A stretch of 64,000 nt of DNA from Thermohahella caldifontis (lineage in GTDB: Bacteria > Pseudomonadota > Gammaproteobacteria > Pseudomonadales > Oleiphilaceae): NCBI RefSeq assembly GCF_041153465.1, contig NZ_CP154858.1:1302001-1366000 (forward strand), in the 5' to 3' direction. The translations under genes and the position numbers were made by a program. Numbering within the stretch: the stretch's first letter is position 1; every line of letters begins with the position of its first letter. Shown here one piece after another: positions 43,910 to 53,464 of the stretch. The notes under the pieces were generated by a model, which had not been told where the DNA came from, did no database searches, and worked only from the letters and a program-made list of their open reading frames with translations.

Positions 43910-46167
43910 CAGATGCCTCCGTAGTAGTTGCCGTACTGGTAGCCGTATCCGGCGCGGTCCACTTCGATGCGGTGCCGGTGCAGGCTGTCGAGGGCGCCGC
44001 GCTGCGCGTCGATCTCCACCGTGAGGTGGCCGTTGAGCCGTCCACCGGGCAGCGCGCTGTCGGCTGCCTCCTCGGGCCAGCCGTCGGCGGTCGCAGTGAG
44101 GCCCGTGCGCGTGCGCAACAGCGTCCCGGCTTCGCCGTAATAGCGGACGCGGTAGGTCACGCCCGGCTCGGGCCCGATGTCGCCGTCGGTCTGGGCCACC
44201 AGGTAGGCGGTCTGCTGGGTGCGGTCGCGGTGGGACCAGGCGAGTGACACGGGACCCACGATGGCGGCTGGATAGGATGCGCCGTTGATACGCACGTTGC
44301 CCGGCGGGAACGGCAGGCCCTGCCGGCCCGCGAGACTGAGCGTCGGCCCGCCGGTCACCGCCACCTTGGTGCCGACGTCCGTCACGGTGTGAGGCTCGAG
44401 CCAGACCCCGATGCTGGTCGCCGGGGCACGGACCGTGGCATCGTAGCCCGGAGATGGACCGGCGCCGATCAGCCAGGTGCCGGCCGGATGCGCCACGGGC
44501 ACGGTGTCGAGTACCGCCCGTTGCAGGGTGACGGTGCCGGCCGCCTCATCCACCGCGAGCACCCCGACCGCCTCGACGGCATGGCCTGCGGTGGTGACCA
44601 GCCAGGCGTAGTCGCAATCGGCGAACAGGGCGGCGTCGGTCAGATCGGTGACCGCTACCGTCACGTCATCCACGGCCTGGGGCAGATCGGCGCCCAGTCG
44701 GGCGGCGGGGCTGTAGCCGGCGGTGTTGCGATACTCGGCCGTACCCGCGGTGTCGCCGGTGTAGAGCCGCCACTCGCTCTGGGCCTGTCCATTGCGGACC
44801 GCCAGCGCGGCGAGGTAGGTGTCGGTGTCCTCCACCACGCCGAGTTCCGCCCGGCTCAGGGTGTGGGCCAGATCCCAGTACGTCGCCTCGACCGCCACGC
44901 TCATCAGCGGTGCCCGAGCCGAGGTGTCGTCCGGCACCCAGGTGGTGTCGTTGTCGCCGATGATGGCGTTCTGCCCCAGGGCGAACACGTCCTCCACGCA
45001 GGTGAGCGTCATGCTGTGGTCGGTGTGATCGCCCAGGTCGATGGCGCCCACCCGCAGCACCATCTCGGCGATGCCCAGTTCCGGCCAGTCGAGCACGATG
45101 ACATCCCCCGGCAGGGGCTGCCCGGATGCCGCGCTGTCGCCACGGGGGTTGATCTTCAGCTTGACCCGGGCCAGCGGGATCGAGAGCGAGCGAAGGTCGC
45201 GTAGCGCCACCCTGGCGGCCAGAGCGTCGTCGGTGATGCCCGGATAGTCCCGCCGCTCGGCCACCACGCCGCCCTGGGCCTCGATGTTGGCCAGGTTGTG
45301 GACGGTGAGCGACTTCGGCTTGCCGGTATCCCGGTCGGTGTAGTTGACGGTCAGCTCGTTGACCGTCTCGGCCCAGTCGGGCCGCTCGAAGGATTCCAGG
45401 GCGATGATGTTGTGCGGTCCGAAGTGGCGCGCGTTCCACAGATCCGGCTCGCGGATCAGCCGCAATGTAAACCGCCCGCTGGCGTCGATGACCAGCACCC
45501 CGCCGATGTGATCGAGCACCTGCTGCACGAACTGCTCGATGGGCGACTGGCGGGTCCAGAGCAGATTCAGCCCGAAGCCCTCGTTGTAGAGCGTCCACGA
45601 GGCGGAAGAGAAGCTGCCCGTGTCGATCATCGAGGGCGCATAGCCCATTCCCCAGCGGGTGTCGGTCAGGCAGGCATAGAGAATGGCCGCCGGGTTCATG
45701 CCGTTGGCCAGTTGCACCTGGTAGCTGCTGAACGGGTTGGGCGCGGCCGGATCCCATCCCGACAGAAACCGTCGTACCCGGGCCGCGATGGGCTTGAGGT
45801 AGGGGTTGTTGGCGGCGAGATAGCACTTGCGTAGCACCAGTCCCACCACACCGCGGAAGGCCGGTACGGTGCCGCCGCCGGCCATGCGGGACTGCAGGTA
45901 GTCGTTGGGCGTCTGGGTGGCCTCGCCCAGCAAGACATCGATGGCGCCGCTGATGCCGCCCTCGCGCTTCTCGCCGCCGAACAGGTTGGGCCGGTCGACC
46001 TGCAAGCGCTTCGGATTGCTGCCCGCCACGCTGCCGCTCCAGAAGGTGCGCCCCTGCATGCGCAGTTCGGTGATGTCATCCACCGGACCGTGGCAGAGCA
46101 CCAGGTGCATGCCCATGTAGTAGCGGTAGCCGACGATCTGGCGGCTCGCCCCGCTGCTACCGCCCAT
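43909..46167 (-). CDS. Large phage tail tip protein (gpJ-like)
   Basis: A 752-residue tail protein with the order of host-specificity/tail hub proteins. The N-terminus has HLVLCHGPVDDITELRMQGRTFWSG and LFGGEKREGGISGAIDVLLG. A central region (TRQSPIEQFVQQVLDHIGGVLVIDASGRFTLRLIRE) resembles the gpJ/Mu-44-like hub, followed by Ig-like and beta domains. ATG 46167 (GGAGG 5 bases upstream) is chosen over a codon 45 bases upstream that lies in the previous gene. It probably forms the tail tip that contacts the cell. Confidence 0.75.
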   Translation of the reverse strand: MGGSSGASRQIVGYRYYMGMHLVLCHGPVDDITELRMQGRTFWSGSVAGSNPKRLQVDRPNLFGGEKREGGISGAIDVLLGEATQTPNDYLQSRMAGGGTVPAFRGVVGLVLRKCYLAANNPYLKPIAARVRRFLSGWDPAAPNPFSSYQVQLANGMNPAAILYACLTDTRWGMGYAPSMIDTGSFSSASWTLYNEGFGLNLLWTRQSPIEQFVQQVLDHIGGVLVIDASGRFTLRLIREPDLWNARHFGPHNIIALESFERPDWAETVNELTVNYTDRDTGKPKSLTVHNLANIEAQGGVVAERRDYPGITDDALAARVALRDLRSLSIPLARVKLKINPRGDSAASGQPLPGDVIVLDWPELGIAEMVLRVGAIDLGDHTDHSMTLTCVEDVFALGQNAIIGDNDTTWVPDDTSARAPLMSVAVEATYWDLAHTLSRAELGVVEDTDTYLAALAVRNGQAQSEWRLYTGDTAGTAEYRNTAGYSPAARLGADLPQAVDDVTVAVTDLTDAALFADCDYAWLVTTAGHAVEAVGVLAVDEAAGTVTLQRAVLDTVPVAHPAGTWLIGAGPSPGYDATVRAPATSIGVWLEPHTVTDVGTKVAVTGGPTLSLAGRQGLPFPPGNVRINGASYPAAIVGPVSLAWSHRDRTQQTAYLVAQTDGDIGPEPGVTYRVRYYGEAGTLLRTRTGLTATADGWPEEAADSALPGGRLNGHLTVEIDAQRGALDSLHRHRIEVDRAGYGYQYGNYYGGI

Positions 46168-46357
46168 CGCGCCTCCTGCGGGCCGTCTCCACCGCGCGCG
46201 CCGCCATGGCATCGCGGGATTCGATCAGGCGGGCGGCCTCGACGCCTTCTTTCAGGAACCGGTGCCAGTCGATGCCGTGGCGCTTGCACCAGAGCCGCGC
46301 GCCGGGGATGCACAGGCCGGCCAGCCGCACGTCCTCGATGGTGACGATCAGGCTCAC
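46157..46357 (-). CDS. Small phage tail-associated protein
   Basis: A 66-residue protein (VSLIVTIEDVRLAGLCIPGARLWCKRHGIDWHRFLKEGVEAARLIESRD...). It starts at a GTG overlapping the preceding stop (GTGA) and ends 11 bases inside the next gene. It occupies the slot of small conserved proteins beside the tail tip gene. Two cysteines (LCIPGARLWCKRHG) could bind a metal. Function is unknown. Confidence 0.7.
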   Translation of the reverse strand: MSLIVTIEDVRLAGLCIPGARLWCKRHGIDWHRFLKEGVEAARLIESRDAMAARAVETARRRRDGR

Positions 46358-46587
46358 TTCTTGCCGCCTCCGCCGGAGTAGATGGGCTGCGCCTCGCTGT
46401 CGCCGTACCAGACCACGTTGGGCGCCTCGATCAGCACCTCCCCGAACACCACCGGGATGGGCCGTCCCTCCTCGGCCACCGGTGCGCTGAAGTCGCTGGC
46501 GGGCTTGGCGTTCTCGACCCGGGACTTCGGCGTGAGCGCGATCTGGATCAGCGCCGAGACGACGAACAGGACCAGCTGTACCCACAT
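46354..46587 (-). CDS. Small phage tail-associated protein, membrane-like N-terminus
   Basis: A 77-residue protein with a hydrophobic start (MWVQLVLFVVSALIQIAL) and the sequence RPIPVVFGEVLIEAPNVVWYGDSEAQPIY. The latter resembles the N-terminal part of gpJ-like/tail assembly proteins of related phages. Upstream codons in the same frame are rejected: ATG 46587 has GGAAG upstream and follows the previous gene by 10 bases. A role in tail tip assembly is inferred from position. Confidence 0.7.
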   Translation of the reverse strand: MWVQLVLFVVSALIQIALTPKSRVENAKPASDFSAPVAEEGRPIPVVFGEVLIEAPNVVWYGDSEAQPIYSGGGGKK

Positions 46588-46597
46588 GCGATCTTCC

Positions 46598-47437
46598 TCA
46601 GTAGGCGCTTTCGTTGAACGGGTTCTTGCGCGGAATCCAGGGAAACCCGCCGAAGTTGTCGGCATTGCCGAAGCGGCTCTGGCAGGTCTGCAGGGTGTGG
46701 TCGCAGCCGGCGTAGAAGCTCACCGTCTCCCCGACCTGCAAGGGGGCGGGATAGATCAGGGTGATGCCCGATCCGTAATAGTCGCTGTGCTCGATCATGT
46801 GCCGAGTGCCGTCGGCGCGCTCCAGATAGCCGCCCGCGAAGCGGTCCGGCGGGAAGCTCGCCCCCTCGAACCAGACGAAGCGACCGTCCACCTGCGAGAC
46901 GGTGAAGGACTCGGCCACCGGCGTCGCCCGGCACTCGGCCCCGTAGAGCACATGGGGACAGCGCCGGGCATAGAGCCGGCGCAATCCCAGCCGCTTGAGG
47001 CTGATGCTGGCCGGCTCGCAGCGGATGCGCGCTTCCCGCTCCTCGAAGATCACCTGCAGCACCCGCCCGGTCCAGACCAGCGCCCAGCTCCAGTCGCTGC
47101 CGAAGCGGCGGTAGATGCTCACGCCCATGGGCTGCGGTTGTGGCGCGCCGCGGTACTCGCGCACCAGATCCAGGTCGCGGGGACAGCGCAGGTCGATGGC
47201 GCGCCGGCCCGCCTCGGGACCTAAGCCCAGCGCGCCACGGGAGATGGCCGCAGGCTGGTACGTCCGGTCGCCGTTCCAGTCCACGTTGGCCACCACCTCG
47301 CGGCTGGCCGAGGTGTAGTACCAGGCAGTGTTGCCACGGGTGAAGCGGTAGAGCTCGGTGACGTCGTCGGTGTAACAGTTGAAGCCGGGGCCGGACGGGA
47401 TCTCGCCGCCCGGCGGCCGGCCGATCGGGATCGGCAT
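46598..47437 (-). CDS. DUF2163/BR0599 family tail protein
   Basis: A 279-residue phage tail protein of the DUF2163 type: N-terminal beta domain (ELYRFTRGNTAWYYTSASREVV) and the C-terminal BR0599 signature CDHTLQTCQSRFGNADNFGGFPWIPRKNPF. Homologues lie just before the tail tip genes in gene transfer agents and related siphophages and are thought to form the baseplate hub. Conserved cysteines in RRCPHVLYGAEC and CDHTLQTC may bind an iron-sulfur cluster, as in lambda gpL; that is inference. Confidence 0.85.
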   Translation of the reverse strand: MPIPIGRPPGGEIPSGPGFNCYTDDVTELYRFTRGNTAWYYTSASREVVANVDWNGDRTYQPAAISRGALGLGPEAGRRAIDLRCPRDLDLVREYRGAPQPQPMGVSIYRRFGSDWSWALVWTGRVLQVIFEEREARIRCEPASISLKRLGLRRLYARRCPHVLYGAECRATPVAESFTVSQVDGRFVWFEGASFPPDRFAGGYLERADGTRHMIEHSDYYGSGITLIYPAPLQVGETVSFYAGCDHTLQTCQSRFGNADNFGGFPWIPRKNPFNESAY

Positions 47438-47452
47438 CGTCTGTGGTTCCTG

Positions 47453-48946
47453 TCAGAACGGAATGTCCCCGCCGCCGCGCAGGTACGGGTGGCAGCGTGC
47501 CAGCGTCATGAACCGCGCGGCCACTTCCAGTACCTCATCGGTGTGCCAGGTGAACTCCACCCGGTCCTGGTCGAGCCGGACAAAGTGCAGGGGCGTGACG
47601 GGCGTGCCCGCCGGCACGTCCACGGGCAGCGGGTCGGCCAGCAGCAGGCGCGCCATGGTTTCCGACTCGGCCTCGAGCCGTGATACATGCACCGCTACGG
47701 GTGGCTGGCCGGTGGGACGGATCAGCAGCCCCAGTCCCGGCTCTTCCCAGTGCCAGGGCAACCGGGCGCGGCGCAGCAGCAGATGGTCGTCGCCGGTTCC
47801 TCCCGCCTGCGCCAACGCAAGGCCCGTGAACTCGTCCGGCAGCCAGACGGGGTTGATGCGTCCGGCCAGATACTCGAACAGCCCCAGCAGCCGGTCGCTG
47901 GCCGCCTGGCCCGCCGCCAGCCAGCGGCGGCTGAGGATGCGGGAGGGACGATCGTCCACACGTTGGATCCACGGCCGGCCCAGCCGGTTGTCGATCCGCT
48001 CGATCCGTGCCCGGTACTCGATGGAAGGTTCCGGCTGCCACTGCTCGACATCCACGATCACCGGTACGCCCTCGAGGGTCAGGTCCGGGGTGAAAGGCCA
48101 TTCCCATACCCGCTCGTCGAGCAGGATTTCGACCGGCTGGGAGGTGGCGGCGGCGCAATGGCGCCTGGCCGTTGTCGCGTCAGGCACCACACCCCGGACC
48201 AATGGCGCGAAGGTCGAACCCGCCACCACCGGCCGGGCCAGCGGCAAATCCAGGCTGGCCTGATTCAAAGCGGTATCGAAGGCGGTGACCGTCACCTGCT
48301 GCACGTCGCCGTCGGGCGCCAGGATCAGCGCCGGTCCCTGTCCCCAGTTGTCCAGCGTCTCGGTCTGGGTGGCGCGCATGAGCGGATCGGTGACCGTATC
48401 GAGCTGAACGGTGGTGCCGCCCGCGGCTGCCTCCGCCGTCACCCGGCGGGCCACCGGCCAGAACGGAAACAGCGCCTCGCGCCCCTGGTGCGCGGTGAGC
48501 CAGGCATCCAGGCCGATGGCGCCGGCATCCCAGGCCGTGACCAGCATCTCGACTGCGCGGCGCGGATGGCGGCGCAGGCGGATGCGCGACTCGGTGCCGT
48601 CGCGCGAACGCAAAATCTGGGTCTTCCACTCCCACCGCTCCACCCAGGGCTGCGACCAGTCGTGCCGGAAGGCGAAGATCCCCCGCGGCGGCGGCTCGCG
48701 CCAGACCATCTCGATGAGGGTGGCGAGCAGCGCCACGGGGGGATCCGGGCGGGCCGTGCTCTCCGTATTGAGAGCATCGACCCGAACCGGCGGATCGGGC
48801 CGGACCGCGGGCTCGGCGACCTGCTGGAGCAGATCCGACGGCGGCAGCGGCCGTGCCGCGGGTTCCAGCAGCGCCTGATCGAGTTCGGTTCCGGGTACCC
48901 CCTTGCTCGCCGGCTCGATCGCGACCTGATCGACCTGCGCGGCCAT
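47453..48946 (-). CDS. Phage tail/baseplate protein
   Basis: A 497-residue protein, with a proline-rich N-terminal 80 residues (RPDPPVRVDALNTESTARPDPPVALL). It then has a body with GIFAFRHDWSQPWVERWEWKTQILRSRDGTESRIRLRRHPRRAVEMLVTAWD. That kind of segment is seen in distal tail proteins of siphophages. Paired beta-rich stretches follow, ending ARCHPYLRGGGDIPF. Function is inferred from its place between the LamG-like protein and the DUF2163 protein. Confidence 0.6.
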   Translation of the reverse strand: MAAQVDQVAIEPASKGVPGTELDQALLEPAARPLPPSDLLQQVAEPAVRPDPPVRVDALNTESTARPDPPVALLATLIEMVWREPPPRGIFAFRHDWSQPWVERWEWKTQILRSRDGTESRIRLRRHPRRAVEMLVTAWDAGAIGLDAWLTAHQGREALFPFWPVARRVTAEAAAGGTTVQLDTVTDPLMRATQTETLDNWGQGPALILAPDGDVQQVTVTAFDTALNQASLDLPLARPVVAGSTFAPLVRGVVPDATTARRHCAAATSQPVEILLDERVWEWPFTPDLTLEGVPVIVDVEQWQPEPSIEYRARIERIDNRLGRPWIQRVDDRPSRILSRRWLAAGQAASDRLLGLFEYLAGRINPVWLPDEFTGLALAQAGGTGDDHLLLRRARLPWHWEEPGLGLLIRPTGQPPVAVHVSRLEAESETMARLLLADPLPVDVPAGTPVTPLHFVRLDQDRVEFTWHTDEVLEVAARFMTLARCHPYLRGGGDIPF

Positions 48947-48949
48947 GGA

Positions 48950-49981
48950 TTACCCTTTCTCGACGCCGAACTCGGCGGCGTTCAGTTCCGTCTCCGCCCA
49001 GTCCACGCCCGCGGCGGTCTGCTCGAACACCGTGGTGAGATAGGTGGGATCGGTGGTCAGCGCCTGCGCCGCGCCGGTGGCCACCGTGGCGCCCGACTGG
49101 GTCAACGCCTTGAGGGTGCCGGCGCCGGCGTCGGTCTTCTTCGCCAAGGCCGTGACCTGCACCCCCAGAACCGTCGGCGTGTTCATCGCCGGCAACGGCT
49201 CGAAGGCGTAGCTGTCCCGGTCGCCGGTGTTGGCGGCGGTCACATAGTCGCTGTGATCAGGCAGCGGTTCGTCGACCATCTCCCAGTTCTGCCCCGCGCC
49301 CGAGGGGGTCCACTGGCTGAAGCTGCCTGCCCCGGTCGGATGCAGGGCGTCGATGCGCACATCGCCCAGGTAGTCGTTGTTGCGGGTTCCCGAGCCGTCG
49401 GCCAGATAAAAGTCGTCGAACAACAGCTCCACCGGGTACGGCTGATCGGCCCAGCAGACGCCGCCGGCGACCAGGTTGCCGCCGGTGGGGATGCTCTGGC
49501 CGCTGAGGGTCAGCCAGGTCTGGCTGTTGACCCGCAGCTCCAGCAGCCCGGTGCCGTTGCCTTCCACCACCTTCAGCTCGAGGTGGTTCCAGGTCTGGGC
49601 CGAGATGGCCCGCAATGACTGGCCGGATGGAAATCCGCCCTGGCCGATGCCCAGCAGCCCGATGGCATTGACCGACACCTCATAGCGCTGGTTGCCGGCG
49701 GTGCGCACGAACAGCAGCGGAAAGCGGTCCGGCGGCAGCAGATCGAGGCGGAAGGCGCAGCCGAGGATGATCCGGCTCACGCCGTAGCCGATCTCGCGCA
49801 CCATGGCCACGCCCTGGGTGTTGGCGGGAAAGCGAAGTGCGGACGAGACACTCCGGCGTCCAGGCACCCGCTCGCACTGGGGCGCGTACTGGGCCTTGGC
49901 GTAGCCGTAGTTGGGCACGCCGTCGGGCTTGAGGGCCTGGGGATCGAAGTGATCGAAGCCGTCGACGAACAACAGTGCCAT
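48950..49981 (-). CDS. Phage structural protein, LamG-like fold
   Basis: A 343-residue beta-rich protein. The N-terminus MALLFVDGFDHFD and segments such as LGCAFRLDLLPPDRFPLLFVRTAGNQRYEVSVN and SAQTWNHLELKVV suggest a concanavalin/LamG jelly roll. Such proteins occur in tail genes of several phages and may bind sugars. ATG 49981 with GGGAG 5 bases upstream is preferred to a codon 51 bases upstream inside the tape measure gene. Specific role unknown. Confidence 0.65.
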   Translation of the reverse strand: MALLFVDGFDHFDPQALKPDGVPNYGYAKAQYAPQCERVPGRRSVSSALRFPANTQGVAMVREIGYGVSRIILGCAFRLDLLPPDRFPLLFVRTAGNQRYEVSVNAIGLLGIGQGGFPSGQSLRAISAQTWNHLELKVVEGNGTGLLELRVNSQTWLTLSGQSIPTGGNLVAGGVCWADQPYPVELLFDDFYLADGSGTRNNDYLGDVRIDALHPTGAGSFSQWTPSGAGQNWEMVDEPLPDHSDYVTAANTGDRDSYAFEPLPAMNTPTVLGVQVTALAKKTDAGAGTLKALTQSGATVATGAAQALTTDPTYLTTVFEQTAAGVDWAETELNAAEFGVEKG

Positions 49982-49982
49982 G

Positions 49983-52900
49983 CTAACTCCCGAGGTACTG
50001 GCGCACCGTGGCGGCGTTGCGCCGGATGACATTGGTGATGACCTGCTCGCCCGCGGGCGTGGCCAGAAAATCGCCCACCAGCGACTCGTCCACGGCGTTC
50101 ACCACCCGGACATTGACCTGGGGCTTCTCCTGGCGTCCCGCGTTCGGCACCAGGCCGCCTGTGGCGAAGGCCAGATTCGGACCTCGCCAACGCGGCGCGA
50201 AGACTCCGCCGTTGATCGCATCCAGAAACGCCACACCCACTTTCTTCACCGAGGCCGCATTGATCACGTACTCGCCAGCGGAAAGGCGCGCCGGGATGGA
50301 ATCGGAGGTGGATGTGCCGGGCCCGGTGACGTAGCCGCCGGCCGCGAAGCCCCTGAACAGCGCGCCGACGAAACCGCCGATGCCGCCGCTTAAGTTCCCG
50401 AATAGCGACTGGGCCAGCTTTTGCGCGGCGATGCGGTTAATCGAGGCGATGACGGATCGAGCGAAGTCGCGGAACGCCCCCCTGGCCGATTTGGCGCCCG
50501 AGCTGATTTGCTCGAACATCGTGGCGAAGGCGTCCTGGACCTGGCCCTTGACCCGAACCGCCACCTCATCGACCACCAGCCGGGTCCGGGCCAGTTCGTT
50601 CTTCCAGGCCTGCACGCGGGCGACCGCCTCGGGGCCGATGGCCCGGGCCGCTTGCTTCATGAGCGGCAGCAGTTTTTCCAACTCGGCGGCGGACTGCCGT
50701 TGGAGACGGACGATCTGTTCGCGCGCCTGCGCCTCAGTCAGCAGCCCCGCCTGTTGCTGGATGCGGATCGCTTCCTGGACGTTGCGCATCCGCTCCACGA
50801 TCAGGCGCCATTTCGACTCCAGGGCGTCGAGGTTGGCCTGCGCGGCCTTGACGTCGACCAGCCGGTCGATCAGCGAGACGCCGGCGGTGTCGTTCTCCGC
50901 CAGCAGTCGGGCGCGCAGATCGCCGTAAGCCCGGGCGATGGCCTCGCGGCGCTGGGCGTCGGTCCCGGTGCCTGTAAGGCGGGTCAGTTCGTCGCGGGCC
51001 TGGGCGAGCGCGTCCCTGAGTTCCCGTTCTGCAGCCGCCGCCTTGCGGGCATTGGCCACTTCCGCCTCGGCGCGGCGGTTGTTGAGCGCGATCAGGTCGG
51101 CCTCGAGCTTCGCGATCCGCCCCTTGGCATCGAGGCGCGCCTTCTCGTCACCGGCTTCTCTCAGGACGCGCCGCTGCGCGGCCAGGGCCTGTTGCTTGCG
51201 GGCGATCTCGGCGTCGATCTCCCGCTGCTCGATGGCGGTCTTCTGCGCGTAGTAGTCGCGGATGGAGATCAGGCGGTCGGCCAGCGCCCGGTCGAGGGCC
51301 CTGGACGCCTGCGCCAGTCCTTCCTTGAGGATGCGTAGTTCGGCATCGCTTTGCGCCTGGGCGAGCTTGAGGCGGGCGGCGTTGTCCTCGCTGGATGGCG
51401 CACCCTTGGGCTGGGGTCTGGCAAAGAGCCGCTGGCGTTTCTGCTCGCTACGGATACGCGCGGCGATCGCCCGTGCGGTCTCGCCCACATAGTCGCGTCC
51501 CAGCGACTCCTTGACCGCGTCGCCCAGGGCCTTGCCGAAGCCGCGCATCTCGTCGCGGCCCGCGCGCAGCGCAGCCTTGAGATGCCGCAGCGAGAAGTCG
51601 CCCTTGAAGGCCGCCGCAATATCCCGGCCCAGGGCGCGTGCCAGCGCGGCGATGTCGGAGAAGGCACGCTTGAAGCGGCGCACGAGGAAGGCGGCCGTGA
51701 TCCCCACCACCTTGCCCACGGCGTTGAAAGACCCGATGATGCCGTTGACGAACGAGCGTACCGCACGGCCGATGGCATTTACGCCGTCGATCACCGTCTC
51801 ACGCAGGCTGGCCCAGGTCTCGTCGTTGATGCCCACCAGGGAGGTCAAGGCATCGACCAAGACCCCGATCTTCTCGGTGACGAGATCCCAGGCGGCCGAG
51901 ACGATCTGCCCGATGGAGGCGGTCTTGCCGCCGAATGCCACCACCTTGTCCCGGGCCGAGAAGGCGGCGGTGGCCAGCAGTCCCAGGCCGGTGACGATGA
52001 GCCCGATGGGTCCGCCGAGCAGCGCAAGCGCGCCGCGCAAGAGCCCGCCCGCGCGGGCCAGCAAGGTGGTGCCCTGCGCCGCCGCGGTGACGGCCCGCCG
52101 CGCCTTGAGTGCTTCCTGCGCCGCTCGGGCCAGGTCCGCGCGCAAGGCCGTGGCCGCCTTGCCCTGGGCGGTAGCCTGCGCCAGCACCGCCCGGGCCGCG
52201 CGCAGCCGGGCGGTCGCCTCCGCCTCGATCAGGCGCAGGTTGTTCAACCGTGCAGCCGCCTCGGCTCGGGAAGCGGCCATACTGGCCGCTATGGAGGCCA
52301 CCATGCGGCCAAGAGCCGCAACCAGCGCGGTGCCGGCCAGCTGGATCAGCAGGTCGATGTGGGCGGCAAGGAACTGGATCGCCCTGGCCAGACCGGCGGT
52401 GAATCCGCTCCCCGCGTCCCGCTCGCCGAAGGCGCGCAGAAAGGCGTTTCGGAGCCGGGTCAGCGCCCCGGAGACGGTGTCGGGTAAAGCGGCGTATTCC
52501 TGCGCCAGCCGTTCCTTCTGTCCGAGCAGCGCATCGAGCACCACCTCGGCGGTCAGCTTGCCCTGCTGGGCCAGCGCCCGCAGCGCGCCCAAGGGCACGC
52601 CGAGCCCGTCGGCTATGGCCTGGGCCAGCCGGGGGGTCTGTTCGATGACCGAGTTGAACTCATCGCCGCGCAGCTGTCCGGCGGCCAACGCCTGGCCAAA
52701 CTGGAGCAGCGCGCCGCTGGCAGCCTCCTCCGAGGCGCCGGACAGTGCTACCGACTGGCTGATGGCCTCGGTGACCGTCAGGGCATCGCGCTGATCGCGC
52801 CCAAGCGCCCGAATCGAGGGCGCGAGCTTCGCGTACAGCGTGACCGTCGCGGAAAGCGGCGCCCGGTTGCGCTGGGCGATGTCGAACAGCTCGCGGTCGG

Positions 52901-53150
52901 CCCGGTTGAACGCCTCCTGCGAGGTGACCGCCAGCTGTAACCGGGCCTGCAGGCCCTTGTACTGGTCGGCGGCCTCGGCCATTTCCCGAAGGCCCAGCCC
53001 CACGCCGATGGCACCGCCGATGTTGCGGAGCGTGTCGCCGACGCGCCCGGCCTGGTCGCGCAGGCGCGTGAGACTCCCCTCGATGGACCGGAAGGCCCGG
53101 CGCGTCTCGTCAACGGCGGTAATGAGGATTTGTGCGCGGTTGCGTGCCAT
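49983..53150 (-). CDS. Tail tape measure protein
   Basis: A 1,055-residue tail length-determining protein. The N-terminal TMP domain is clear: RSIEGSLTRLRDQAGRVGDTLRNIGGAIG, EAFNRADRELFDIAQRNRAPLSATVTLYAKLAPSIRALGRD and ALLQFGQALAAGQLRGDEFNSVIEQTPRLAQAIADGLGV. It is followed by long Ala-rich coiled coils, hydrophobic patches (GLIVTGLGLLATAAF) and a C-terminal domain with YVTGPGTSTSDSIPARLSAGEYVINAASV. Its length implies a tail of moderate length. It is the first gene after the opposite-strand cassette at 53.2-55.4 kb. Confidence 0.92.
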   Translation of the reverse strand: MARNRAQILITAVDETRRAFRSIEGSLTRLRDQAGRVGDTLRNIGGAIGVGLGLREMAEAADQYKGLQARLQLAVTSQEAFNRADRELFDIAQRNRAPLSATVTLYAKLAPSIRALGRDQRDALTVTEAISQSVALSGASEEAASGALLQFGQALAAGQLRGDEFNSVIEQTPRLAQAIADGLGVPLGALRALAQQGKLTAEVVLDALLGQKERLAQEYAALPDTVSGALTRLRNAFLRAFGERDAGSGFTAGLARAIQFLAAHIDLLIQLAGTALVAALGRMVASIAASMAASRAEAAARLNNLRLIEAEATARLRAARAVLAQATAQGKAATALRADLARAAQEALKARRAVTAAAQGTTLLARAGGLLRGALALLGGPIGLIVTGLGLLATAAFSARDKVVAFGGKTASIGQIVSAAWDLVTEKIGVLVDALTSLVGINDETWASLRETVIDGVNAIGRAVRSFVNGIIGSFNAVGKVVGITAAFLVRRFKRAFSDIAALARALGRDIAAAFKGDFSLRHLKAALRAGRDEMRGFGKALGDAVKESLGRDYVGETARAIAARIRSEQKRQRLFARPQPKGAPSSEDNAARLKLAQAQSDAELRILKEGLAQASRALDRALADRLISIRDYYAQKTAIEQREIDAEIARKQQALAAQRRVLREAGDEKARLDAKGRIAKLEADLIALNNRRAEAEVANARKAAAAERELRDALAQARDELTRLTGTGTDAQRREAIARAYGDLRARLLAENDTAGVSLIDRLVDVKAAQANLDALESKWRLIVERMRNVQEAIRIQQQAGLLTEAQAREQIVRLQRQSAAELEKLLPLMKQAARAIGPEAVARVQAWKNELARTRLVVDEVAVRVKGQVQDAFATMFEQISSGAKSARGAFRDFARSVIASINRIAAQKLAQSLFGNLSGGIGGFVGALFRGFAAGGYVTGPGTSTSDSIPARLSAGEYVINAASVKKVGVAFLDAINGGVFAPRWRGPNLAFATGGLVPNAGRQEKPQVNVRVVNAVDESLVGDFLATPAGEQVITNVIRRNAATVRQYLGS

Positions 53151-53181
53151 GGTGGATTGATCAGCGTTGTTTTGCTACACT

Positions 53182-53198
53182 CTGACCAGTCTAGTCAG
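53182..53198 (+). promoter_or_regulatory. Inverted repeat before the Phd/VapC pair
   Basis: CTGAC-CAGTCTA-GTCAG lies 14 bases before the antitoxin ATG. A TACACT just upstream could be a -10 box, though no good -35 is seen at the right spacing. The position fits an autoregulatory operator. Confidence 0.45.
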
Positions 53199-53212
53199 AA
53201 TAGAGGTGCGTC

Positions 53213-53464
53213 ATGCGTCATTGGCAAATGCAGGAGGCCAAGGCCAAGCTCTCCGAAGTCATCAAGGATGCCGAACGCGAAGGCCCTCAGGAGATCACGC
53301 TGCACGGCAAGCCGGTGGCGGTCGTTTTGTCGCGCGAACACTACGAGCGGCTGACCGGCACGGGTGAATCGCTGGTGGCCTTCATGCGTCGTTCCCCTCT
53401 CTACGGTGTCGAGGAGGTTAATCTCGAGCGGGACAAAAGCCTCACGCGCGAGGTCGAGCTTTGA
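53213..53464 (+). CDS. Phd/YefM-family antitoxin
   Basis: An 83-residue antitoxin with the Phd/YefM domain (MRHWQMQEAKAKLSEVIKDAEREGPQEITLHGKPVAVVLSREHYERLTG) and a C-terminal toxin-binding tail (RRSPLYGVEEVNLERDKSLTREVEL). It is paired by a 4-base overlap with the VapC-type toxin. It runs opposite to the surrounding phage late operon. Confidence 0.92.
   Translation: MRHWQMQEAKAKLSEVIKDAEREGPQEITLHGKPVAVVLSREHYERLTGTGESLVAFMRRSPLYGVEEVNLERDKSLTREVEL

Noticed and set aside
47687..49618. A 643-codon open frame on the plus strand
   Set aside because: Antisense to two well-supported tail genes in high-GC DNA; Arg/Gly/Pro-rich with no recognisable domain or ribosome site.
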